Shown: piece by piece, positions 54,812 through 64,000 of the stretch | Layout: the number at the start of each line of letters is the position of its first letter | How positions within the stretch are numbered: position 1 is the first letter of the stretch | NCBI GenBank assembly: GCA_900316585.1 | Contig: ONDM01000004.1 | Span: forward strand, 124,001 to 188,000 | DNA from: an uncultured Prevotellaceae bacterium | GTDB lineage: Bacteria; Bacteroidota; Bacteroidia; Bacteroidales; Bacteroidaceae | Reading direction: 5' to 3' | DNA: 64,000 nt | Program-made: the position numbers and the translations under genes | Notes under the pieces: generated by a model | The model's database searches: none | What the model was told of the DNA's origin: nothing | What the model saw: the letters and a program-made list of their open reading frames with translations, nothing else

Positions 54812-56419
54812 ATGAAAATACAATATATATTATCTAGTATCCTTTTGGCAGGAGCTGTACTTCTGACCTCATGTGAGGATAAACTGGATCAGACACAGCA
54901 TGGCGTAGATTCAATTGATTCCTTTTATAAGACTGATGCAGATGCTGAGTCCGCACTGAGTTCTATCTATGGTGCCGTGCTTCATGTCTACGGCTATCAG
55001 TACACAGTAAAAATGGCTTTGGGTGATGACAGCTGGACAGGAGGTGGTGGTCACAATGATGGTACATATCTGTTAGGTGACCTTACTTATGATGAGGCTG
55101 AGTCCAATTTAACAGGCCTTTATGAGTATCTATATAAAGTAGTGTATGCTGCCAACATTATGTTAGCAAACGTAGAAGAAGATACTCCAGCAAAGAAACA
55201 ATATTGCGCAGAGGCTCGCGTTTTGCGTGCATATACCTACTTTGATTTGGTGACACTTTGGGGTACTCCTCCATTAATAACAGAGCCATTGGAAGCTGGT
55301 AACTATCAACAGCCAAACTCTACTTCTGCTGAAATCTGGGCACAGATTGAGGCTGATTTGACAAGTGCTATTAATAGCAATGCTTTAGTAGAAAAGAATT
55401 CTGTTAATCAGGAGAATGGTTCTTACCGTGTGACTAAGCAATTCGCTCAGGCTCTGTTAGGTAAAGCTTATCTTTGGCAGAAAAAATACACTGAGGCTGC
55501 TACGATGTTGGATAATGTAATAAACTCCGGTAAATATAAGTTGTATGCCCTTCCTGGTTCAGGTGAGGAACTCGAGAATCTTTGTCAGGAAATAGGTGAG
55601 GACAATTGTGAAAGTATCTTTGAAATTAACTGGTTCCGTGATATTACACAACCTAGAATTTACAATGCTCCAATGGTAACTTGGGCATGGGGTGTATTCC
55701 TTGGATGGAGAACTTCAGATCGTCTCAATTGTAGTGCTTTGAATCCTTCATGGGACATTCATACTGCAACTTGGGGACGTTGGAATCCTCGTAAAGATCT
55801 TTACAATGCATTCGTCTCAGAAGAAGGTGAGAATGGATATCGTTTACGTGCAACAATCATTACTTTGAATGAATTGTTGGATAATGGTGCTACTTATTTC
55901 AATGACTTGAATGATAATGAGGGTTATTTCCAGTGGAAATATAGATTCCAGACGAAGTCAGCTATGAGTTCTTTCTGGTGTTCTAACAATTTCCGTGTTA
56001 TGCGTCTTGGTGAGGTTTACTTGCTTGCTGCTGAGGCTTATATCCAGTCAGGCAATACAGCTAAAGGTGCTGAGTATATCAATGCAGTACGAGATCGTGC
56101 TCGTGTAGCAGCTCGTGCTACAGGTACTATGGATGAATTGAAATTGGAAAAGAGACTGGAGATGGCATATGATGCTACTCGTTTCCAAGATTTACAGCGT
56201 TGGGGTCTTCAGGAAGCTTTAGGTTCTTGGAAGGGGAAGCAGTATCCTACTGTACGTCAGGAATATGATGCAAATAACAAACCTATATTCAAAGGTGATA
56301 GTCAAATCTATTGGACTCAAACTGCAGGTTCTTATTCCGCTAAGGTGGATTTGCTTCCATTCCCACAGTCAGAAATGAATACTAATCCTAATTGTGTTCA
56401 GCAGTCTGCTTGGCAGTAA
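54812..56419 (+). CDS. SusD-family outer-membrane substrate-binding lipoprotein
   Basis: 535 residues with a lipoprotein signal peptide (LLTSC, Cys21) and the alpha-helical TPR-rich SusD fold: an N-terminal KLDQTQHGVDSIDSFYKTDA segment, ARVLRAYTYFDLVTLWG near residue 136 and the conserved EVYLLAAEAYIQSGN near residue 403. It forms the lid of the SusC transporter and selects the glycan or glycoside. The ligand cannot be read from sequence. It lies 24 bases behind susC, with a strong terminator 38 bases after its stop. Confidence 0.96.
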   Translation: MKIQYILSSILLAGAVLLTSCEDKLDQTQHGVDSIDSFYKTDADAESALSSIYGAVLHVYGYQYTVKMALGDDSWTGGGGHNDGTYLLGDLTYDEAESNLTGLYEYLYKVVYAANIMLANVEEDTPAKKQYCAEARVLRAYTYFDLVTLWGTPPLITEPLEAGNYQQPNSTSAEIWAQIEADLTSAINSNALVEKNSVNQENGSYRVTKQFAQALLGKAYLWQKKYTEAATMLDNVINSGKYKLYALPGSGEELENLCQEIGEDNCESIFEINWFRDITQPRIYNAPMVTWAWGVFLGWRTSDRLNCSALNPSWDIHTATWGRWNPRKDLYNAFVSEEGENGYRLRATIITLNELLDNGATYFNDLNDNEGYFQWKYRFQTKSAMSSFWCSNNFRVMRLGEVYLLAAEAYIQSGNTAKGAEYINAVRDRARVAARATGTMDELKLEKRLEMAYDATRFQDLQRWGLQEALGSWKGKQYPTVRQEYDANNKPIFKGDSQIYWTQTAGSYSAKVDLLPFPQSEMNTNPNCVQQSAWQ

Positions 56420-56457
56420 TTAAAGTGAATGTTGCTTATAGCATAATGTAAGTTGTA

Positions 56458-56510
56458 AGGAGCTAGAGCTGCTTAACGCACTCGCGTTACTCCTCTAGCT
56501 CCTCTTTTAT
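56458..56510 (+). terminator. Intrinsic terminator after susD
   Basis: AGGAGCTAGAG (56458-56468) pairs with CTCTAGCTCCT (56493-56503). An inner stem TAACGC/GCGTTA sits between the arms, and a T-rich tract follows. It would cut susCD off from the downstream esterases unless read-through occurs. Confidence 0.85.
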
Positions 56511-56531
56511 TTATTTAAATTCTGAACAAAA

Positions 56532-56762
56532 ATGGATTTAGCAGCAAGATTGAAGTTACTTTTGTTATCTTTTGCATTAATTCCGTTATTGGTTTTTGCT
56601 CAGAAAACATATAGTCAGATTGACCCTGCACCGGCAAAGCCACCTGTAATAGTTACTTGTGATGCAGAATCAGGTGATTAGATTCATTTAATTTTGGAGA
56701 CGACAGATAATGCGGAACTTCTTTTGACAAAATATCATCGTCTTATTATATATGTAAAATAA
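56532..56762 (+). pseudogene. Internally deleted remnant of a DUF1593 gene
   Basis: From ATG 56532 an intact signal peptide leads to KPPVIVTCDAE, which matches the start of the mature DUF1593 protein at 59264 (KPRVIITADAE). It then jumps to SGD, a TAG stop (56679-56681), and IHLILETTDNAELLL...HRLII, which matches the last residues of the same protein (SGDEIHLVLEATDNGNLPL...NRLII). About 430 codons are missing between the two ends, and a codon matching Glu (GAA) in the intact copy is TAG here. The junction lies at a GATGC-type sequence found at both places in the intact gene. Non-functional. Confidence 0.85.
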
Positions 56763-56776
56763 AATTTGGAATACAG

Positions 56777-57955
56777 ATGAAAAAAATATTGATTGTAGGT
56801 GCGTTACTTGCATGTGTGGTGCCTGCTTGTGCACAGCAGAACCTGTGGAAGTCGCAGGACATAGAATCCGCTGTGGTCAATCTGGACCATACGGTAACTT
56901 TCCGCTTCCAAGCTCCTAATGCTCAAAAAGTACAAATTGCAGGTGACTTCGCTGAGATTAAGGAAGATAATCCTGTAGGTGGTCTGGTAGGAACTGGACT
57001 GATTGATATGAAGAAGGAAAATGACAGCATTTGGGTATATACTTCTGCTCCATTGAAGAGTGAATTATATAGCTATATGTTTGTGGTCGATGGCACGGTG
57101 ACTGTGGATCCTAATCATCCATACATTTTCCGTGATTTTGGTACAGTAAGCAACTATTTTATAGTAGGGGATGGATTGGCAGACTTATTCCGAGTTCAAC
57201 AGGTACCTCATGGCACTCTTCAGAGTATTTGGTACACTAGTGAGCGTTTTAAGATGAATCGCAGACTGAATGTCTATACTCCTGCTGAATATGAGAAGAA
57301 CCCTAATAAAAAATATCCTGTGCTTTACTTGCTTCATGGGGCAGGAGGTGATGAGGATGAATGGGTAAATTATGGAAGAACTTGCCAGATTATTGATAAT
57401 TTGACTGCTAAGGGACTATGCGAGCCAATGATTGTTGTCATGCCGAATGGACATGTATCTTTTGAGGCTGCTCCAGGTGAAAGCAGTCTGGGTCTCTACA
57501 AGCCTTTCCATCCTGCCATGATGAATGGTGAGTTTGAGCAGGGTTTCCCAGAAATAATCAATTTCGTGGAGAGTAACTATCGTGTACAGGCAGACAAGGC
57601 TCATCGTGCTATTGCTGGACTGTCTATGGGTGGTTTCCATAGTTTCCACATTTCTCGCTTATATGAGAATACTTTCGACTATGTGGGTTTGTTCTCTGCA
57701 GCGGTTGGCCTGACCAGACAAGAAGGTATTTATAAGAATGCAGAAGAAACCTTGAAGAAACAGATTGCTAATGGTGTGAAGTTGTATTGGGTTGGCTGTG
57801 GTACAGAAGATTTCCTTTACAAGAATAATGCGGATATGCGTGCCATGTTTGACCGTTTGGGATTAAAGTACATTTATCGGGAAAGTGGTGATGGTCATGT
57901 TTGGAAGAACTGGCGTCTGTATCTCGCAGAGTTTGCTCCATTGCTTTTTAAATAA
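56777..57955 (+). CDS. Exported CE1-like esterase with N-terminal CBM48-like domain (copy 1)
   Basis: 392 residues. A signal peptide (1-19, ending ACAQ) is followed by an immunoglobulin-like E-set/CBM48 domain (about 25-125, [19 protein letters not shown]) and an esterase-D-like alpha/beta hydrolase. The hydrolase has YLLHGAGGDEDEW near residue 182, the nucleophile Ser283 in GLSMGG, and His in [10 protein letters not shown] near residue 372. This layout is that of feruloyl and acetyl xylan esterases of Bacteroidetes. It removes an acyl group from a plant glycoside; which group is unknown. A close paralogue follows 27 bases later. Confidence 0.92.
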   Translation: MKKILIVGALLACVVPACAQQNLWKSQDIESAVVNLDHTVTFRFQAPNAQKVQIAGDFAEIKEDNPVGGLVGTGLIDMKKENDSIWVYTSAPLKSELYSYMFVVDGTVTVDPNHPYIFRDFGTVSNYFIVGDGLADLFRVQQVPHGTLQSIWYTSERFKMNRRLNVYTPAEYEKNPNKKYPVLYLLHGAGGDEDEWVNYGRTCQIIDNLTAKGLCEPMIVVMPNGHVSFEAAPGESSLGLYKPFHPAMMNGEFEQGFPEIINFVESNYRVQADKAHRAIAGLSMGGFHSFHISRLYENTFDYVGLFSAAVGLTRQEGIYKNAEETLKKQIANGVKLYWVGCGTEDFLYKNNADMRAMFDRLGLKYIYRESGDGHVWKNWRLYLAEFAPLLFK

Positions 57956-57970
57956 TTGTTTAACCTCTAA

Positions 57971-59179
<1,209 letters not shown>

Positions 59180-59198
59180 TAGATTGTGATAAGTAGAG

Positions 59199-59240
59199 AG
59201 CTGGATGGTTCTTTGGACCATTCCAGCTTTACTCGTTTTT
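59199..59240 (+). terminator. Intrinsic terminator after the second esterase
   Basis: AGCTGGATGGT (59199-59209) pairs with ACCATTCCAGCT (59217-59228) with one bulged base; TTTTT at 59236-59240. Confidence 0.65.
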
Positions 59241-59263
59241 AGAAATTTAACCTGATCATAAAC

Positions 59264-60841
59264 ATGAAGAGATTTTTAGTTTCAGTATTGATGGGTATGG
59301 CATTTTTGCCAATGTACGTCTTTGCTCAGTCATTATCAGCCCAAGGACTGAATTATGCTGATGGATGGGCCGTGAAAGCTCCTGTGGAGAAACCTCGTGT
59401 GATTATCACAGCCGATGCTGAATTGGACGACAGCAATTCTTTAATCCGTTTTCTGCTTTTTTCAACCGACTATAAAGTTGAGGGCTTGATTTATACCAGT
59501 AGCCAGTTTCACTGGAAAGGTGATGGTAAAGGGACTAAGTATTGGGTGTCAGGCAGGGAGTACGACCGTCCGGGACTTGGCTTTGAACCGATGACTCATT
59601 ATCGTTGGGATGAAGATAATCGTTTTATTGACGATGTGGTGGATGCTTATGAGAAGGCTTATCCTAATTTGAAAATACATAATCCAAATTATCCTACTCC
59701 AGAGTACATCCGTTCAAAGGTGGCTTGGGGAAATGTCTATTTCGATGGTGAGTTTGAACGTGATACTCCAGGTTCCGAATTGATCAAGAACGTACTCCTT
59801 GACGATGAACCAGGTCCTGTCTTTGTAGAAGCTTGGGGTGGTTGTTCTACTATTGCTCGTGCCTTGAAGAGTATTGAGGATATTTATTCCCAACAGCCTG
59901 GATATGATAAGATAAAGGAAAAAGTCAGTGAAAAGCTTGTTCTTTACCTGAGTGGTGACCAAGATAATTTATATGATAAATATATCAGACCTTATTGGCC
60001 AGCAGTAAAGCAGCAGCCCACAGGTCATGGTGCGCCAGGTCTAAGTTTCATGTCTCCTGCCATGGCAAAGAATGATCTTCAGAAAATGCTTTATGGCCCA
60101 GAATGGATTAAGGAAAACATTTTATCTAGGGGTGATATAGGTGCTCTTTATCGTGTTTGGGGAGATGGCAAACAGTTTGCCAAGGGTGATATATATGACC
60201 CATTTGGTTTCGATAAATCAGCTGATGAGTTGAGGGCTATGGGTTATGTTTTGTGGTGTCCACTTCAACCCAAGGGAACTTTCATCAGTGAAGGTGATAC
60301 GTTCTGCTTCCTGAACTTGATTGACAATGGTTTGAAGGGATATGTCCAGAATTGGGGAGGCTGGGGAGGCTACCAGTTGCCAGTGAAACCAGATCAGCAG
60401 AACGTGGGTCGTCGTCAAGGTGGTTCAAATGCTCGTCCTGCAATACCCGAAGCAAAGACTCCAGATTTTTTGCCTCCAGTAATGTATGGTTTCGCAGAAC
60501 GATTGAAATGGGGTGTTACTCCTAATTATGCAGATGCAAATCACGAGCCTCAGATTGTGGGTCCTACAGCTATTACAGCCAAGGCTGGTGAAACATTGAA
60601 GTTGAAGTATACCGTGACAGACCCAGATAAAGGTCAAAAGGTGAATGTCTCTTGGTGGAAGCATCCAAGTTGCTCTTATGAGGCAGACTGTAATGTGGCT
60701 GATCCATCTTCAGCTAACACAACTTTTACTGTTCCTGCAGATGCTAAGAGTGGAGATGAAATACATTTAGTATTGGAGGCAACAGATAATGGGAACTTAC
60801 CATTGACTCATTATAACAGATTGATTATTACTATTAAGTAA
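59264..60841 (+). CDS. DUF1593 protein with nucleoside-hydrolase-like fold; possible furanosidase
   Basis: 525 residues. A signal peptide (1-22, ending FAQ) is followed by a DUF1593 domain (about 40-350), which starts with PRVIITADAELDDSNS. Asp51, Glu53, Asp55 and Asp56 resemble the calcium/substrate aspartates of inosine-uridine nucleoside hydrolases. A C-terminal beta-rich domain (about 420-525, ends RLIITIK) is also found in the relic near 56700. Nucleoside hydrolases cleave bonds to furanose sugars, so a furanosidase role is plausible; no DUF1593 activity is known to me. It lies six bases before the carboxylesterase gene. Confidence 0.85.
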   Translation: MKRFLVSVLMGMAFLPMYVFAQSLSAQGLNYADGWAVKAPVEKPRVIITADAELDDSNSLIRFLLFSTDYKVEGLIYTSSQFHWKGDGKGTKYWVSGREYDRPGLGFEPMTHYRWDEDNRFIDDVVDAYEKAYPNLKIHNPNYPTPEYIRSKVAWGNVYFDGEFERDTPGSELIKNVLLDDEPGPVFVEAWGGCSTIARALKSIEDIYSQQPGYDKIKEKVSEKLVLYLSGDQDNLYDKYIRPYWPAVKQQPTGHGAPGLSFMSPAMAKNDLQKMLYGPEWIKENILSRGDIGALYRVWGDGKQFAKGDIYDPFGFDKSADELRAMGYVLWCPLQPKGTFISEGDTFCFLNLIDNGLKGYVQNWGGWGGYQLPVKPDQQNVGRRQGGSNARPAIPEAKTPDFLPPVMYGFAERLKWGVTPNYADANHEPQIVGPTAITAKAGETLKLKYTVTDPDKGQKVNVSWWKHPSCSYEADCNVADPSSANTTFTVPADAKSGDEIHLVLEATDNGNLPLTHYNRLIITIK

Positions 60842-60847
60842 AATACC

Positions 60848-62464
60848 ATGAAATTAAGAAATATATTGCTGTTGTTGGTCGTTACTGCAAGTTCTGTAGT
60901 TATGGCTCAGCAGCCTATCACCCGTACTACTACAGCACAAGGTGAGATAGAAGGTCTTATAGAGAATGATTTAGGAACCTTTAAGGGTGTTCCTTTTGCT
61001 CAACCACCTGTAGGTGATTTGCGTTGGAAGGCTCCAAAAGAACCACTTCCATATAACGGTGTTTATCAGGCAAAGAAAGTTACAGCTCGTGCTATCCAAA
61101 GAATCAGTGGTGGTATTTCTACTGGTTCAGCTGCAGAACCTATCAGTGAGGATTGCTTGTATCTGAATATCCTGACACCAGCTACCCGGAAGGATGCCAA
61201 ACTGCCTGTTATGGTATGGATTCATGGTGGTGGATTCCAGGATGGTAAAAGCTATGACCAGTGGGGAGATAATCTGGCACGTCAGGGATTGGTGTTTGTC
61301 AGCATTACCTATCGTATGAATGCCATGGGGTATCTGGCATTGCCTGAACTGACTGCAGAGAGTGAGAAGGAAACAGGTCATGCTACTTCTGGAAACTATG
61401 GCATGCTTGACCAAATTCAGGCTATCAAGTGGGTTAAGGAAAATATCGCTAATTTCGGAGGTGACCCTGAAAAGATTACCATACAGGGAGAAAGTGCTGG
61501 TGGCATTTCCGTTAGCATCCTTTGTGCTTCTCCTTTGACGAAGGGCTTGTTCCGTGCAGCTATCTGTGAGAGCGGTGGTTCTTTCAGTCCTGTAGGAGAA
61601 AAGGCTATAGTAGGTCTAGGTTGTACTTCTTTAAAAAATGCTGAGCAGCAGGGTAAGGATTTCTTAAAGAAATTAGGATTGGATAAGAAGAAACTGAAGG
61701 ACTTGCGTAAGATCCCAGCAGAGAAATTTTTGGAAGAGGGTGCTGGGAACTGCTGGCCTAATGCAGATGGTTATGTAATTACAGGCGACCAGTATTTGCT
61801 CTATGAACAAGGATTATATAATGATGTGAATCTTCTTATTGGTACTAATTCACGTGAAGGTGATATGTTCTCTCGTCCAGGTACTTTAGCTGAATATGAG
61901 CAGGAAATGAATGCTCGATTCGGTGAGTGGGCTCCAAAGTTTAAGGCTATGTATCCAGCTAAAACCGATGAGGATGTGCTGGATGCTCGTAGTAATATCT
62001 TCCGGGAATCGGCTTTTGCATGGCCTTCCTATGCATGGGTGAATCTCCAGCAGAAGACAGGTAAGGGAAATATCTGGATGTATTATCTGGATCAACCACA
62101 AAAGAATACCATTCGTCCGAATGCTGTTTCCAAGGGTACCAATCATGCTTGTGACATGGCCTTCATCTTTGGTCATCCTTTCTCTTTCATGCCTTTTACA
62201 GAACAGGATTGGGGTATAAGCAAGATGATGACGACTTATTTTGCTAATTTTGTGAAGACTGGAAATCCAAACGACAATGGTGAAAAGGTAGATGACAATC
62301 CTGCTCATGGGGCAGCTTTGCCTTATTGGCCTATTTACAGTCGTGATGAAGAAACTGTCATGAGATTCCACAATGGTGCCATTTTGATTTCTCAGCCAAA
62401 TCGTGCAGAGGTGGATTTGTGGGAAGAGTACTATAAAGATATGCGAGCTAAATTGTATAAGTAA
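60848..62464 (+). CDS. Exported type-B carboxylesterase
   Basis: 538 residues with signal peptide (1-20, ending MAQ). The family signature EDCLYLNILTP is near residue 100. The oxyanion hole is VMVWIHGGGFQDG, and the nucleophile is Ser216 in GESAGG. Glu of the triad is likely in TNSREGD near residue 336 and His in GTNHACDMAF near residue 433. Type-B esterases are broad; in plant-glycan loci they deacetylate or demethylate side groups. It starts six bases after the DUF1593 gene, so the two should be co-transcribed. A terminator follows directly. Confidence 0.92.
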   Translation: MKLRNILLLLVVTASSVVMAQQPITRTTTAQGEIEGLIENDLGTFKGVPFAQPPVGDLRWKAPKEPLPYNGVYQAKKVTARAIQRISGGISTGSAAEPISEDCLYLNILTPATRKDAKLPVMVWIHGGGFQDGKSYDQWGDNLARQGLVFVSITYRMNAMGYLALPELTAESEKETGHATSGNYGMLDQIQAIKWVKENIANFGGDPEKITIQGESAGGISVSILCASPLTKGLFRAAICESGGSFSPVGEKAIVGLGCTSLKNAEQQGKDFLKKLGLDKKKLKDLRKIPAEKFLEEGAGNCWPNADGYVITGDQYLLYEQGLYNDVNLLIGTNSREGDMFSRPGTLAEYEQEMNARFGEWAPKFKAMYPAKTDEDVLDARSNIFRESAFAWPSYAWVNLQQKTGKGNIWMYYLDQPQKNTIRPNAVSKGTNHACDMAFIFGHPFSFMPFTEQDWGISKMMTTYFANFVKTGNPNDNGEKVDDNPAHGAALPYWPIYSRDEETVMRFHNGAILISQPNRAEVDLWEEYYKDMRAKLYK

Positions 62465-62471
62465 AGCTGGA

Positions 62472-62507
62472 AAATCCCGTAGCTAGGTGTAAAGCTATGG
62501 GGTTTTT
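62472..62507 (+). terminator. Intrinsic terminator after the carboxylesterase gene
   Basis: AAATCCCGTAGCT pairs with AGCTATGGGGTTT over 13 bp including two G-U pairs, with T residues at the end. It leads directly into the next promoter element at 62509. Confidence 0.75.
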
Positions 62508-62508
62508 C

Positions 62509-62516
62509 TATCTTTG
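62509..62516 (+). promoter_or_regulatory. -7 element for the GH3 gene
   Basis: TATCTTTG, exact TAnnTTTG, 21 bases before the GH3 start and immediately after the terminator of the previous unit. Confidence 0.6.
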
Positions 62517-62537
62517 CATCGTTAATCGTATTGGAAC

Positions 62538-64000
62538 ATGAGGAAAATCTATTCTTTTATAGCAGGATTATTGTTTGTGTCCTGTTCAACTGTACCTCAG
62601 TTGGAGTCATCATCTATAGATGAGGTGATTTCCCATATGACAAATGAGGAAAAAGTGAAATTATTGGTTGGAACCGGTATGGCAGGTAGAGAGGAAAATA
62701 CAGACGAGGCTATCGTGGGTGAGGCTCGTGGTATAGTTCCTGGTGCTGGTGCAGTGACTTACCCTATTGAGCGATTGGGCATTTCCACGATGGTGTTAGG
62801 AGATGGACCTGCAGGACTCCGTATCAGTCCCACCCGTGAGAATGATAGTGCTACCTATTATTGCACGCATTTCCCCATAGGTACTACGTTAGCTAGTACC
62901 TGGAATCAGGAACTGGTGGAGCAGGTGGGTGAATGTATTGGAAATGAGGTGCTGGAATATGGAGTGGATGTCTTGTTGGCTCCTGCTCTTAATATCCACC
63001 GAAATCCGTTGTGTGGACGTAATTTCGAGTACTATTCAGAAGACCCTCTGGTATCCGGGAAAATAGCTTCGGCCTACGTAAAAGGTGTGCAAAGTAACGG
63101 AGTAGGAACCAGCATTAAGCATTTTGCAGCGAATAGTCAGGAGACAAACCGGAAGAATAATAATGCCATCATCAGTGAACGGGCTCTCAGAGAGATTTAT
63201 CTAAAGGGATTCGAGATTGCAGTGAAAGAAGCTAAACCTTGGACGGTGATGTCTTCCTATAATTATATCAATGGTGTCTATGCCAGTGAAAACAAGTGGC
63301 TGCTTACAGATGTTCTTCGTGATGAATGGGGATTTGATGGTGCCGTAATGACCGATTGGTTCGGAGGCTTGGATGTAGTTGCTCAGATGGATGCAGGCAA
63401 TGATATGATAGAACCTGGAAGTAATAAACAACTTCGTGAACTTGCTGCTGCCGTGGATAGTGGTAAGGTTAGCATGGATATTATAGACCGGAATGTGAAA
63501 CGGGTTTTGGAATTAATAATGAAGACTCCTCGTTTCAATGGGTACAAATATAGCAATAAACCCGACTTGAAAGCACATGCAGCTGTTACTAGGCAAAGTG
63601 CTACAGAAGGTATGGTGCTCTTAAAGAATGACAAGGGGGTTCTCCCATTGGCTGCAGGCATCAAGAATGTCGCTCTGTTTGGTTGTACTTCTTATGATTT
63701 CATCGCAGGTGGCACTGGTTCTGGTGATGTTCACCATGCCTACGTGGTTTCTCTCTTGGAGGGATTGAAAAATGCTGGTTATTCGGTAGATGCTTCTATG
63801 GAAAAGAAATATGAAGCCTATCTGAAAGCAGAGAAAGCTCGTTTGGATTCTTTGAAGCAATCCAGTACTGACCCCATGGCAGCCTATTTGCCTGTAGAAC
63901 GTCCGGGTGAAATGCTGTTCTCCCTAGTTGAGCTTCAGTCTATGGTAGCATCCAATGATGTAGCCCTGATTACACTGGGACGTTCATCTGGAGAATTTGC
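62538..64000 (+). CDS. Glycoside hydrolase family 3 lipoprotein (3' end outside window)
   Basis: Open from ATG 62538 to the window edge, 487 codons. A lipoprotein signal peptide (LFVSC, Cys16) precedes the GH3 N-domain, which starts ISHMTNEEKVKLLVG. The catalytic nucleophile Asp273 is in VMTDWFGG, and the sugar-binding KHFAAN is near residue 194. The C-domain begins near residue 340 with SATEGMVLLKNDKGVLPL. Family members are mostly beta-glucosidases or xylosidases acting from the non-reducing end. Its own promoter separates it from the upstream esterase, but it is the same strand and same theme. Confidence 0.93.
   Translation, partial: MRKIYSFIAGLLFVSCSTVPQLESSSIDEVISHMTNEEKVKLLVGTGMAGREENTDEAIVGEARGIVPGAGAVTYPIERLGISTMVLGDGPAGLRISPTRENDSATYYCTHFPIGTTLASTWNQELVEQVGECIGNEVLEYGVDVLLAPALNIHRNPLCGRNFEYYSEDPLVSGKIASAYVKGVQSNGVGTSIKHFAANSQETNRKNNNAIISERALREIYLKGFEIAVKEAKPWTVMSSYNYINGVYASENKWLLTDVLRDEWGFDGAVMTDWFGGLDVVAQMDAGNDMIEPGSNKQLRELAAAVDSGKVSMDIIDRNVKRVLELIMKTPRFNGYKYSNKPDLKAHAAVTRQSATEGMVLLKNDKGVLPLAAGIKNVALFGCTSYDFIAGGTGSGDVHHAYVVSLLEGLKNAGYSVDASMEKKYEAYLKAEKARLDSLKQSSTDPMAAYLPVERPGEMLFSLVELQSMVASNDVALITLGRSSGEF

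Overview
The window is about 41-43% G+C and comes from the chromosome of an anaerobic member of the order Bacteroidales (Bacteroides, Phocaeicola or Prevotella type). The evidence is the TAnnTTTG -7 promoter element before many genes, the lack of Shine-Dalgarno sequences, a SusC/SusD pair, a one-polypeptide hybrid two-component regulator, a fused SecDF, and several Bacteroidetes-specific families (DUF4271, DUF6427, DUF2723). I cannot fix the genus from the sequence alone.

Layout. 1-4024 (minus): secDF, cut by the window edge, and a rhomboid-family membrane protein. 4107-14292 (mostly plus): housekeeping genes. These are an HU protein, argS, an RNase H, a succinate/acetate-type CoA-transferase, metK behind a candidate SAM-II riboswitch, then DUF4271-hemD-rnpA-yidD-tatD and tyrS, and a tRNA-Gln. 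14294-30113 (minus): queG, a polysaccharide deacetylase and a DUF2723 protein; then a long same-strand run of a U32 protein, an rlmL-like methyltransferase, a DPP-IV-like peptidase, purD, a DUF6427 protein, a VTT-domain protein, znuA and znuC; and a separate metallo-beta-lactamase-fold gene. 30219-36174: a phosphodiester glycosidase, an anaerobic sulfatase-maturase-like radical SAM enzyme, a copper module (an HMA-AraC fusion regulator, a CopZ-like chaperone, and a CopA-like ATPase with a strikingly short nucleotide-binding domain), and a TauE/SafE permease. 36175-36801 is non-coding and holds a 23-bp-periodic array of short palindromes.

36802-43536 is a fructose/fructoside cluster. A secreted GH32 enzyme, an inner-membrane MFS sugar transporter, a fructokinase and a hybrid two-component sensor-regulator form a compact hydrolyse-import-phosphorylate-sense set without its own SusC/SusD. 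A RsbU-like phosphatase follows.

45693-64000 is the most interesting region. A split transketolase, an FGGY kinase, a fucose-isomerase-like enzyme and a DMT-type sugar transporter are followed on the same strand by SusC/SusD, two tandem CE1-like esterases, a DUF1593 (nucleoside-hydrolase-fold) protein, a type-B carboxylesterase and a GH3 enzyme that runs off the window. The isomerase + kinase + split transketolase set matches the known transketolase-type D-apiose pathway. The whole region therefore looks like a polysaccharide/glycoside utilisation locus for an apiose-containing, probably acylated, plant glycoside. A deletion remnant of a second DUF1593 gene lies just after susD.
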